A stretch of 64,000 nt of DNA from contig KN832872.1 of assembly GCA_000827325.1 (NCBI GenBank), positions 744,001 through 808,000 on the forward strand, in the 5' to 3' direction. Origin of the DNA: Oidiodendron maius Zn (Eukaryota > Ascomycota > Leotiomycetes > Myxotrichaceae). The position numbers and the translations under genes were made by a program. Within the stretch, counting starts at the first letter, position 1. Each line of letters begins with the position of its first letter. Positions 11,651 to 21,480 of this stretch are shown one piece after another. The notes below the pieces were generated by a model. It saw nothing but the letters and a program-made list of their open reading frames with translations, searched no databases and had not been told where the DNA came from.

Positions 11651-12365
11651 GAGTAATATGTGTTGAATTGGAAGGGAACTGTCAAGGTTGTAAGCTTGCA
11701 GGTCAGCCTGCCGTGAGAATGGCCGCGTTGGGCCTCAGTGCGTGTAGGCTATGTAAGGTTGAATACGCCTCCCGAACCACGGTTGGCCGAGTATACAGAA
11801 CGCGACTGGCCGGCAAAGGATGAGACGGGCATTCTCCGCGCTTGCCGAGCAACTCTATCCTTTGAGGACCTGGCATCTGTGACAGCCTCTCTCTGCTTCA
11901 AGAGTGCCCCGTCGGGCAAACGGTCAGCCATGGCATCTGCCTCGCGTCCAGCCCCTGAATATCCAATACACAGCCGCCGATTCGGTGACGTCGGGCATCG
12001 CTCACGGTGTGGGCAAGATGCCAACCTCCCGCCTTGACGCCCAACGATCCCATCCTGGCCGATGCGGAGTGGTGGTCCGACTATCACTGTCGTGTTTGTC
12101 GGTGAAAAGACTCTCGAGTGGCACCTCCAGTCACGCGCGCCCTGCTCAACGCCCGGCCAGCGATAGGCCTCGCAGCCCGAGCCGGGCAGCAGTGTGCTAT
12201 TTTGAGTCTGGAGATGGATCAAAACTACCTGGGATACAATACACAATGCTATATATCATCGTTTTGAGGCCCCCTGCCTTACAGTTTGAATTACATACCA
12301 GATGTAGTGGCGCCATTGAATAATTGCGAGTATTGGTTTTCCAAGCCGTCTCTCCCAGTCTTACA
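11651..12365. other. divergent spacer with GC-rich island
   Basis: Between two divergent orphan genes. From about 11,760 to 12,200 the GC content rises to roughly 57-73 percent per 60-base line, against about 45 percent around it. Several long frames are open on both strands simply because stop codons are rare in GC-rich DNA; I find no domain in any of them. The origin is unresolved. Confidence 0.5.
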
Positions 12366-13040
12366 ATGAGCAACTGCTGTTCCAATGAAAGCGAAAAGCA
12401 CATCGATTCTCCTCTATACTTGTTCCCATTGTCCCAAAAGAAGTCGGTGAAATGCGTGCCTTTCGAATCATGCGCCGACTCGTTATCAGTTTCAAGGTCA
12501 CAGCCCGTCCTCTCAACATCATGTGAAATTGTATGTGCATGCGTTGCATCTCTTGTGACAACTGTTTATACGCTTCATCACGGAAAACGCGTTAGAGCCT
12601 TTGTAAGTGTATGCTGCAAAGTGACAAAGCCACTATCGTCAATAGCTGATTACTTGTAGCGCGTTGACCATGCGGAGCCTGAGTCTCGAATCCTAGCATT
12701 TGACCCGGGGCATTTTTCTTTTATTTTAGACCCATCTCCAGCACTGATGCTCTCGTCATGCCTTATTTTGGGTTGCGCAATCTCGTCTTACGCCTACCGG
12801 AGGCAGGAACAAGATAGCTATCAAACGCTCATCTTGCTTACTGCCATCGGAGCAGCCTCTGCAATAGGCCTAGCCGCAGGCGTCGATGTCAATTTGATCA
12901 TGTTGGGCCTAATCCCGTGGGCACTGTGTCTTGCCATGGTTCTCAGTTCCTGGCTACACTGGCTATTGAGACGGCACATTGACTTCAAAAGTCTTAACTG
13001 CTGCGATATTGACGAAACTAAGGTCCTTCTGTCATGTTGA
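12366..13040 (+). CDS. orphan four-pass membrane protein
   Basis: Not recognised. Exons 12366-12602 and 12660-13040 with a 57 bp intron (GTAAGT, branch GCTGATT, acceptor TTGTAG) that joins two open frames in phase 0, giving 205 residues. An in-frame upstream ATG at 12324 is also possible. Four hydrophobic segments are visible: IVCACVASLVTTVYTL, LMLSSCLILGCAISSYAY, LILLTAIGAASAIGLAAG and LIMLGLIPWALCLAMVLSSW. The N-terminal 60 residues are Cys/Ser-rich and polar. The good donor, branch and acceptor plus the continuous hydrophobic pattern across the junction are the main evidence; further 5' exons cannot be excluded. Confidence 0.55.
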
Positions 13041-14332
13041 AACGACCATGCAGTGCTATTGGCAACATTAGGTAAAAATGTGCAAGCTTATATGATTAGT
13101 ATGAAACTAAATAACACTTTATCGATAGATAAGCCAAACGGCAACCCACGCAGTGTCGTTATTCACGTGGAGCATGCCGACAAAATAGCACAAACAATCT
13201 CTCCTCCGCCTCATCCAAAGGGGAGACTATACGTTTGACATTTAGACGCACTCCAATATGCGTCTATTCTGTCCTATCTGGAAGGATGGTTTCGGAAATT
13301 TCATTTCCAAAGTATGATGACCTCGCAAAGGCCGTATTTGAAGACAAAAGAGATTTTTATTTACTTTAAAAATCGGACTGTATTCCAGGTGTTTTCTACA
13401 TTGGGGTTCAAATATATGGTGGCTTCTGTGAAACGAAGCTTGGTTTACATTGAAGCTTTTTTCAGGTTAGTTTTATACATCCGTTCAATGGTGAGTTTGG
13501 CTATTTTGTAAAGCTCATCTGTATCTACATCGGTGACAACAAACGTAATGTAACACGGCCCCTGCCACTGTGCCATTTAGAGAATATTGGAATAAATTGA
13601 GTACAATTGTTCTCCAGCCTTACTAATGTTTTCCAATCCGGAGGCCGTGATGCTAAGAATACACGCTGTAGGCACTCCAGCTGTAATCGACAATTATTCT
13701 ACCTACATTTCTGGCTATTAACAAAGGCCCTTAGCAGTCCTTGGAAATAATATTCCGCTCACTAAAACTTGATGACCATGTCAGTTATAGATAATGTCTG
13801 GTTTCTGGCAGGAGATATCAAATCTCAGTATGAGAGCTTTGCCCATAATATAGTAGTATTTGTCAGAGATCGTCAATTACATGGTTTAGAAAGGTACTGT
13901 CCGTTACTAAGCTCAAATTTATCGACCGATATATATTCAGTATAGTAGGATAGTAATTAACTAGCTGTAAGCTACTTTTCACCGATATTTCGGTATTATG
14001 TTCTGAGGCTCTTGCACCAACCGGACTTAACGCGGATCGGAGATCGGACATATCAGGATCGGCTATTAAGAGACAGAAAACATACTGATTTTGAATGGCG
14101 GCTGCCATGATATGAATCGGAGGTAACAATCTGTAGTCTTATACTCGACCTCTTCTCCATTCACATATTACCAATTCTTCCTGGCGGCCAGGTATATATT
14201 GAGTGAGACACCCAACAGACATGAGCTTTATCTTTTCTTCTCACACTTGTCCGACCATAAGTATTCTCACACAACATTTCAAAGAACACCTCATCTCCAT
14301 TAGTTTTACTTTTCAATAGTTCAGCTTAAGAC
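13041..14332. other. intergenic, 1.3 kb AT-rich
   Basis: No gene seen; the short frames here have no domain or codon pattern. The right end is the promoter of the oxidoreductase gene, with a TATATATT at 14193-14200 and a CT-rich tract around 14230-14250, both typical of fungal core promoters. Confidence 0.5.
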
Positions 14333-15417
14333 ATGTCTACATATACTGCCCTTGCCATTACGGAGATTGGGAAACCCCTAACCAAAATTTCTCTTCCAAT
14401 GCTGGAACCGAAGGAGAATGAGATCCTGCTCAAAGTTACAGCAGCCGGTCGTAAGTAGCCACATTGAATCTGACTCAAATAATGCCTTTGCTAATTCCAC
14501 TAGTAAATCAATTAGACCCTCGTCTAAGAGACCTCAACATGGGCTTTCTGAAGCAATTCCCCGCCGTCATTGCTTTCGATATTGCCGGTGTCGTTGTAAA
14601 GTCTGGAAAAGATGTTACATCTTTCCCTATTGGATCTCACGTCCTCGCACATGCCTCGATTCAAAACGCTACATGTGGCGGTCTTCAAGAGTATACAATC
14701 ATAGATTCGCAATATAGCGCCCTCCTGCCTCAAAACATCAATGATGTCGACGCTGTCGCAGTCCCAACTGGCACAGTAACTTCAGCTTTGAGTTTGTTCT
14801 CTCCTATGGGGTTTGGAATCCCATTTCCAGGAACTCCTGAGGCCGAGGGCTTTGATTATAAGTCTCAAAAGATCGTCATTGTTGGTGGTGGCACAAATAC
14901 CGGAAAATTTGGTATCCAACTCGCAAGAATTGCAGGAATCGGAACCATAATTGCTGTGGCAGGGAGGACTGGGCAAGCTGAACTAAAGGAACTTGGAGCG
15001 ACTCATGTTATTTCCCGTCACGCTTCAGATATTGAGTCTCAAGTCCGAGGAATTGTTGGCGATGAATTGCTCTACGTCTACGACACGTACAACTCCACAG
15101 AAGGCTTAGTACATTCAGCAAATCTCCTTTCAAGGTCGAAAGGAGGAGAGCTTGTCCGTCTTGTAAGAGGTCCACCAGTTGCCTCAGCAAATGGCATCAA
15201 AGGAGCCGGATTTAAAGAGAAGCAGATAATTGGATTTTCTAGCGGTATTCCGGCATTTGGAGCTATGTTGTGGAAGCAGCTCCAAGAGTGGATCGAGGAA
15301 GAACGTTTGAAATTTCCCAAATATTCCGTTGTAGATGGACTGGATGTGGACAAAGTGAACGCGGCACTAGACGATTTGAAGATCAAAAGTGGAAAGAGAT
15401 GGCATGTTAGAGTATAG
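14333..15417 (+). CDS. MDR-family NAD(P)H oxidoreductase (enoyl reductase/ToxD-like)
   Basis: Medium-chain dehydrogenase/reductase of 343 residues, exons 14333-14450 and 14504-15417 with a 53 bp GT-AG intron; splicing yields AAGLNQLDPRLRD, the usual N-terminal GroES-like motif of this group. The Rossmann segment is IVGGGTNTGKFGIQLAR (a variant of GxxGxxG), followed by ELGATHVISRH. The Cys/His zinc ligands of true alcohol dehydrogenases are missing, so it belongs with the zinc-independent trans-enoyl reductase-like fungal proteins. Substrate unknown. No polyketide synthase or other cluster partner is nearby, so a stand-alone detoxification or carbonyl/enoyl reduction role is more likely. It converges on OCT1 with only 92 bases between stops. 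Confidence 0.85.
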
Positions 15418-15509
15418 AACTTGATTGGGAGAACTAAGCAGACGACAGGAAAAGGGGTATAGAGTTTTGCGGAGTGGAGAACAGTATCTATTATAAATTC
15501 GAACTCCTC

Positions 15510-17888
15510 TTATGACGAACCTTCACCTTGGCCTTTAACACCCCAACTTCCCACAATTTCCATGGCTGTTTCGCCGCCATGCTCAACCCTGCCATCTCTT
15601 AGAACCTCTGCTAAGCATTTCCACGGATCCCTTCCCCCGCCCCATTTCAGCACTTGTTCTTTCATCCTCTCGCCGGATTCTGGATCTATTCCCTTCCCAC
15701 CGTGCCCATTATCAAAGACTACCTCCCAAACTCGCTTTGCCAGCACGCGATCGAACAAGTAACTATAATATGAACTTCCATACCCATACAAATGACCAAA
15801 AAAGCCCTGCCAGCGGGTTCCCTGGGGATCAGGAGGGAAAACTCCATGTTCACCCTGGAGAGTGTGGTAGATTTTGGTACTGTCGAAAGCGGGCGAGAGG
15901 GGAACGGGAGAGTGATAAATTTGATCAGTCATGGAGAGCAGAATCTGATTTTCGGTATCGCAGCCTTCGAACATTTTTTCTAACGCCAACGTCTGCGCAA
16001 CCAGCTCATAGGGTAATGGCTGGTCGGTCTCATAGTGGCGTGCAAATAGTGCGAGGACTGTTGGGTCCGCTGCGAAATGCTCCATTAGTATGGAAGGCAG
16101 TTCAGAAAAATCGGTTGCGCAACGAGTACCAGAAACATTCTGAAGAGAGGTGCGGCCCAGTATGGAGTGAATTGCATGGCCCATCTCATGGAAAAGCGTT
16201 CGAACTTCCCCAAAGCTTAATAGCGACGGGAGATTGGGATTAGAAGTGGTAGCGAAGTCACAGATGAGAGCTATTGTAGGTAGCTGTTTCAAGATGCCTG
16301 AAGATCTGGAAGTCGCCATGCCATCATTAGCCGCCTCATCGGGTGATACGAATAAGGAGTGGACCGAAGCTGTTGCTTCATCAAGCTCTTGCTTTGTGAT
16401 TTCTCGTGAACAGCGTAACGTAAAATGTGCGGGATTTGGAGATTTGCCAGGACGTGAGAAGAGATCGCAATATAATACAGCGACATGTCCATCTGTTTCT
16501 GATACTACATCGAGTCGGCGAACATCAGAGTTCCAAGTTTCGCCAGGCAGAGTCTCGCGAGGTACAAATCTGACCCCGTAAAGGCGGGTGAAAAGTCGCG
16601 ACAAGCCCTGCATTACTGTGCCAACTGAGAAGTACGAAGAGAGGAAGTCGGCATGCCTCCCATTCGAGGGTACCGTAGAGAGAAGACGTGCCATAAAGTA
16701 GTCCTTATCCCATGGGTAAAGGACGGGGGTAGAAGTTTTATATTTGGACGCTTTGAACTTCAGAAGCTCAGCCATCTCCGTCTCCGCCACACCTCTATTA
16801 TCTTTTGACAATGCTAGTAAAAATTTATTAACGGCTTCTGGCGTTTTCGCCATTTTATCTCCTAGAGATAAATGGGCAAAGCTCTCGAAGTTGGAGAGCC
16901 TGGCCAATTCTGCTCTCTTCCCGAGTAGAATTTCTAATCTTTGTACACTCGCATTGGAGGCAGTTCGAGCAGCCATAAAGATCTCTCTCCTGACACTCTC
17001 GTCGTGAACAGAACGCAAAGCATTAACTGCAGCAGTACTAAGTGTTGGTAGAATGATTCGGTCCCATTGGGCTGACTGCTGAGCGAGTATAGGATCCATC
17101 CCATGCAGCCTGCTGCTCTGAAAAGTCAACTGTGGAATTTCTGGCGCCATGTAATCCACAAATGCCTGGCCTACCTCACTGATTTCTTGCGAAAGAAGTA
17201 CAAAGCGTTCCCTTTGCGACTGGGGTAGATCGATGGCTGATTTAGAAAAATCTCTCTTCAATATTTGTGCTACTGCAAGCTCTTCTTCGCTCCAGCCAGC
17301 TACAATATCTGCGTTACCTATAGCAAGGTTCAACTGCGTATCTAGCCCTTTCGTAGTGTTTAATATGTTCATATATTCAAACATCGTAGCATATGCTCTC
17401 GTAGCAGCGGCTTGCATCATTGGGTCAGGGTGTGTCGCTCGGACGAAATCCGATACGTCAATAACTCGACATAGCAAGTCACTGAGCCTGTCCAGCCTGC
17501 GCGCAATTTGTCTGTAGTCGTCGACAGAGGATGATCTAAGGACCTGTTCGACGATACTCCTTGCTTTTGTTAAAGTTCTATTCGCGAACTCTTCGAAGCC
17601 TGCAGGTTCACTGAGATAGCGGTTTTGAAAAAGTCCCTTGTTTCGTCCATTGTCCCAGTGTCTAGAAGATTGCGAGAAGTCTTTCCAGACATTTTGCGAG
17701 TCGAAAATCTGCCTCAAGGTCCTGTCATCGTGTAGGGTTCCCGGATCTGCTTTGTCCACGAGTGCGGGTTGCGAGACTGAGAAGTGAAAGGCGGTGGTAA
17801 ATAGCAATCGCCGTGCTTGTATCTGCCGCTGGACGCATCTCGAGCATGTCCATGGTCGAGATATGACGGGTTTGAACATTCCTCCCAC
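15510..17888 (-). CDS. OCT1: mitochondrial intermediate peptidase
   Basis: Zinc metallopeptidase of family M3 that removes an N-terminal octapeptide from many matrix proteins after the main processing peptidase has cut. Single exon, 792 residues, usual length. The N-terminus is basic and Ser/Arg-rich (CSRCVQRQIQARRLLFTT), a probable mitochondrial presequence. The metal site is FHEMGHAIHS with H567, E568 and H571, and E596 in DFSELPS is the third ligand. M1 or M4 could be the start. It is divergent from the MICOS subunit gene with a 189 bp shared upstream region. Confidence 0.96.
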   Translation of the reverse strand: MGGMFKPVISRPWTCSRCVQRQIQARRLLFTTAFHFSVSQPALVDKADPGTLHDDRTLRQIFDSQNVWKDFSQSSRHWDNGRNKGLFQNRYLSEPAGFEEFANRTLTKARSIVEQVLRSSSVDDYRQIARRLDRLSDLLCRVIDVSDFVRATHPDPMMQAAATRAYATMFEYMNILNTTKGLDTQLNLAIGNADIVAGWSEEELAVAQILKRDFSKSAIDLPQSQRERFVLLSQEISEVGQAFVDYMAPEIPQLTFQSSRLHGMDPILAQQSAQWDRIILPTLSTAAVNALRSVHDESVRREIFMAARTASNASVQRLEILLGKRAELARLSNFESFAHLSLGDKMAKTPEAVNKFLLALSKDNRGVAETEMAELLKFKASKYKTSTPVLYPWDKDYFMARLLSTVPSNGRHADFLSSYFSVGTVMQGLSRLFTRLYGVRFVPRETLPGETWNSDVRRLDVVSETDGHVAVLYCDLFSRPGKSPNPAHFTLRCSREITKQELDEATASVHSLFVSPDEAANDGMATSRSSGILKQLPTIALICDFATTSNPNLPSLLSFGEVRTLFHEMGHAIHSILGRTSLQNVSGTRCATDFSELPSILMEHFAADPTVLALFARHYETDQPLPYELVAQTLALEKMFEGCDTENQILLSMTDQIYHSPVPLSPAFDSTKIYHTLQGEHGVFPPDPQGTRWQGFFGHLYGYGSSYYSYLFDRVLAKRVWEVVFDNGHGGKGIDPESGERMKEQVLKWGGGRDPWKCLAEVLRDGRVEHGGETAMEIVGSWGVKGQGEGSS

Positions 17889-18077
17889 GCGTATGGATGT
17901 TTCCTGCTTGTGACGACTGGTAGAGTTCCAGGTTGTAAAGTATAGTTACTTGGCGTTCAGCCCAGGAATTATTTTTATGCTTTGCTTATGCTGACTCTGC
18001 ATAAAACCACACAACCTCACAAGCTTTATCACCTCCGGTTTCCAATCCTCAATTGAAGTGCCAAAATTATCCCCGAT

Positions 18078-18912
18078 ATGGCCTCGACACCTCTCTTGCG
18101 GCAGGTGAGGATATTACTCTGGTCGATTGCATAAGCTAATCTCCTCCAGCGCGTTGCGCCTGTAGCTGCTGGCGTTCTGGCCTTCGGAATCACACTTTTC
18201 CCTAGAATAGCCCTCCATGCTGAAGCTCCAGACCGGCCGGACGTACGGTTCCTGCTATCTGGAACTCTCAAATGACCCGCGCTGACATACTCGGAAGATA
18301 AAAAAACCCATATACGATGAATACGACCATTCTCCAACTTCTTTATCCGCAGAGCCTCTCTCTGCCCGTTTCGAGAACCCAAACAAAGCGGCGTCACCAA
18401 CTCCTACAGATCGTCTAGCGAAGCAAATCGGAAAGACCCGTCTATTCATATACTCATATGTCGCCGCCGCTGAGAACAAGGTGGACGAGCTCATGGATTC
18501 AGCCTTCCATCTCGAGAGCAGTTTCGTGAGCACGATTGCTTCCCTGGCACCTCCTCGGGAGGCGGGGGAGAAGCTGATACCTGGGACCCTGTACGTTCTT
18601 GTTGCTGCCATGGCGGGAAGCATTGTTGCCAGGAACCGCAATGTTGTGCTGAGGGCAACTCTTCCTCTTGCAGTCGGTGTTGGCGCAGGGTGGGTTGTGC
18701 TACCGAGTACCATGAGGAATATCTCGGATCTGCTTTGGAAATACGAAGAGAGGTTTCCAGCGGTTGCCGATGGGCATATTAGAACGAGAGACGGCATTGA
18801 AAAGGCGTGGCGAATGGCGACAATTCACACCCAACTTGCTGGAAATATCCTAGATGAGAAGATCACTTCTGGAAGAGAAGCTCTGGAGGGCTGGGTCCAG
18901 AAAGGAAAGTAA
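18078..18912 (+). CDS. MICOS complex subunit Mic26/Mic27 (apolipoprotein O family)
   Basis: Mitochondrial inner-membrane protein that helps shape cristae junctions. Exons 18078-18104, 18150-18242 and 18298-18912; both introns (45 and 55 bp) fall between codons. Product 244 residues. A short N-terminal segment leads into a hydrophobic stretch (VAPVAAGVLAFGITLF). The conserved region begins at KPIYDEYDH and includes DRLAKQIGKTRLFIYSYV, then the paired membrane segments LYVLVAAMAGSIVARN and LPLAVGVGAGWVVLP. The first exon codes only nine residues, and the second intron has a GTACGG donor; the frame supports both. Which of the Mic26 and Mic27 branches it belongs to cannot be settled by eye. Confidence 0.88.
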
Positions 18913-19462
18913 ACGGGTAACAAATATCTGCATCATGCAGTATTTCATAAACTCTATGCCTTGTACAAACAATAGATTTCTACTGTGTTCCACTCGTAAT
19001 AAGGCAGTGAAAGTAACTTGGATAAAATGATACGTATCAGCATTTGTGAATCCAAAGCTCTGCTTGACAAGACTGCAATATGTTGCTTGATCAATCACAA
19101 AGAAAGCCCTTCTTATCATCTACATTTTTGCCTCGAGGGCAACTCTTATGACGGCATTTACTCCTACAGGTGCATACAGCCACGAAATTTCGTTGACGAT
19201 TAGGCTCATCATTTCACCTATGTCCTCTCGACAGTGCGAGTTAATGCCACAAGCGTGAGAAAGGGGAAATTCCTTATATTGAGGTCTCTGTTCACTTCTG
19301 GGTCAGTTGCTCTACATCGGATGCAAAATAGTCCATGAAATACAACGCAAGCTCGCTATATTTGCTCAGTTTGAATTTTATGAACTAGGATCTGTCAATA
19401 AACATCCGTTCCAGCCCAATGGTCCCTTGCGGGAGAAACTTTTGTTCCGGTATCTCGATTAT
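18913..19462. other. intergenic between convergent genes
   Basis: AT-rich 3' flanks of the MICOS gene and the CWF19-like gene; no gene or clear structure seen. Confidence 0.5.
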
Positions 19463-21218
19463 CTAAAGTGTGAAATCAAACTCCTTGAACGCCGCCTTGA
19501 ATGCCTCAATATCCTGCTTCTCTTCCTCCTCAGATTGGGCACAATCTCTCCACTGAATTCTCTTCTCGAGGCCTAGTAGCTTCGCTAGGACAACCCTGCC
19601 AAACTGTAATGAAAATCTAATGCTGTCATCGAATGACATTGTGAGGCATTTTGTACTGCCTTCTTCAGCATCTTCAGTTGGTGGTGTCCAAATCCAGAGT
19701 CTGAAAAAGTCACCTTCATCAAGCCCTACTCCGGGATCCCGTACTTCGAGGGCAGGATAAGAAAGATTCTCGGCTTCAACTCTGAACGCAGCTTCAACTA
19801 AGCCTTTGCGGATCAGATCTCCAGATACAGGAATAAACTGCCAGTGCGTATGGATGCCACTGCCCTTGCTTATCTCATAAGTGACTGCTCCAAGCCTGTT
19901 ACTACTAGCCTTGGCGATCATTTTCTCTAGCGCTGTCTTGAACATATTCATTTCTGTATAAGTCCTCTCTCGCGCGTTATCTTCTTCCGGGATCAGTGCA
20001 AGCGTTGGCGAATGTGTCAGGGGTATGATAAGCGCGTGAGCTGGATAATTTATACCTGATTTTTCATTGGTATTAGAAGTGGTGAGAGGTCCTTTGGCAA
20101 TTGTGAGATATGAATCATTCCCAATCGAAGATATCAAATGTGTCGCAAGATTAGGATTGGAAAGACAAAAGAAACATTCGCCAGGGCCAGGTGGTGGTTG
20201 AATTTGACCTCTATGACCTTTCCACCGTTTTCGAGCATGGCTGTGGCCCTCTTCATTAGAATAGCGAGAGTATGGATCTCGCTCAAGCGCTTTGCGCTTC
20301 TTCGGCAGGAATGGAGATACCGTGGTACCTGGCGGTAGGGCTGCGGTTGTGTCAGATAAAGCCGGAAGAGAAAATGCGTATAATGCTTTTTGCTTCGTCG
20401 AGTTTCCGTGTGGAGCTAGAGAAATGAATCTGGTCAAATGTTTAATATCAGGAGCAAGCTGTGTCGGATCGTGAATGAATGGTTCTCGTTCAAAGAAGGC
20501 GCTGGATGAAGAAAAATGATATCGTGGTTTAAGAGCAGTACAGAGATCGGATATATGATCATGGGAGATTGCCGCCTCTTCGGGGACAGGGACTTTTGAG
20601 CCTTTGGTTACTGATGCAGGCCACATCGTCGTGATTAGAATATCTGCCGAGTTGGCTCCATACAAGGCCTTAGCGTCACCAACTGTATGAAATGGGAAGT
20701 ACTGCTTATTGGAAAGTCCTTCAACAATGGTTTCGTGGAGGTTCCCTCCCAGGGTGACAATTCTAATTCCTTCAGAAGTCTTCGTGATACTTCGTTTCCC
20801 GAGAAAATGAAGATTTTCGCAAATCTTTACAATTATCAGCGCAAGTAGATAAAGAATATCGCAAAGGAGATCGCATCACCTCCTCATCTTTCTCAATCTT
20901 GTCAATTATACGCTGCGGTAGTGCTTTTGAGCCGACTGTAAAATATGTAGGTAGAGGAATGGCGATTTTGCCAGCGAGGAGGTCCGTTACCGCATCATCG
21001 TCGCCCGAAAAGAGATTCCCAGAGACAAGGGCAAGAGAAAATTTATTTTTCGCGTGTAGGGTTGATATTTTGTGGAAAGCTGTTTGTAGTTGGCCATTGA
21101 TGTCGCCTAGAACTATGCTGCGCGAAGTTAGCGCAACGATCATTTAAGTTGGAAACTTAATGCATACTGAAACGGTAAAAAATGAAGGTGGAAATAATAC
21201 TGACATCTTGGCAGCCAT
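19463..21218 (-). CDS. CWF19-like / Drn1 protein (CwfJ family)
   Basis: Spliceosome-associated protein; the yeast relative Drn1 assists lariat debranching. Exons on the minus strand are 21218-21205, 21117-20880 and 20824-19463, 537 residues. The first exon codes only MAAK plus two bases; splicing gives MAAKIIVLGDINGQ, the expected start of the metallophosphatase-like N-domain. The CwfJ C-terminal domain 1 starts at GECFFCLSNPNLATH and contains INYPAHALIIPLTHSP and the HIT-like motif GIHTHWQFIPV. The C-terminal domain 2 includes DEGDFFRLWIW and ends in FKEFDFTL. Frames starting at 21143 or 20665 are single-exon readings and miss the true start. It is divergent from UTP20. Confidence 0.93.
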
Positions 21219-21480
21219 AGTGATACAGAGGCTACGGAGCTTTGGTAGTAAGAATAACCAGCACGTAAAGTGAGCGTCGTCGCGCTTGATTTGACGCGAG
21301 GTTTTAGTTACGCCCAACTCGATAAGGCTGATCTAGACCTAGTTTGGATGTCATGTGAAGATAAGAACTCTCGGCCTCCACAGCCTTTGATGCAGAGTAA
21401 ATTTTTGAGATTCGTCCGAGTGGTGATAAGAGCTACACAGCGCCCACAGTCTTTCATGGGCTTAGGCTCTCCTATTCAAA

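Noticed and set aside
11749-12323. Long frames on both strands (minus 11749-12246, plus 11904-12323)
   Set aside because: They follow from the GC-rich composition; no domain in any frame and no splice partners.
13863-14129. 88-codon minus-strand frame
   Set aside because: AT-rich intergenic DNA without domain or promoter features.
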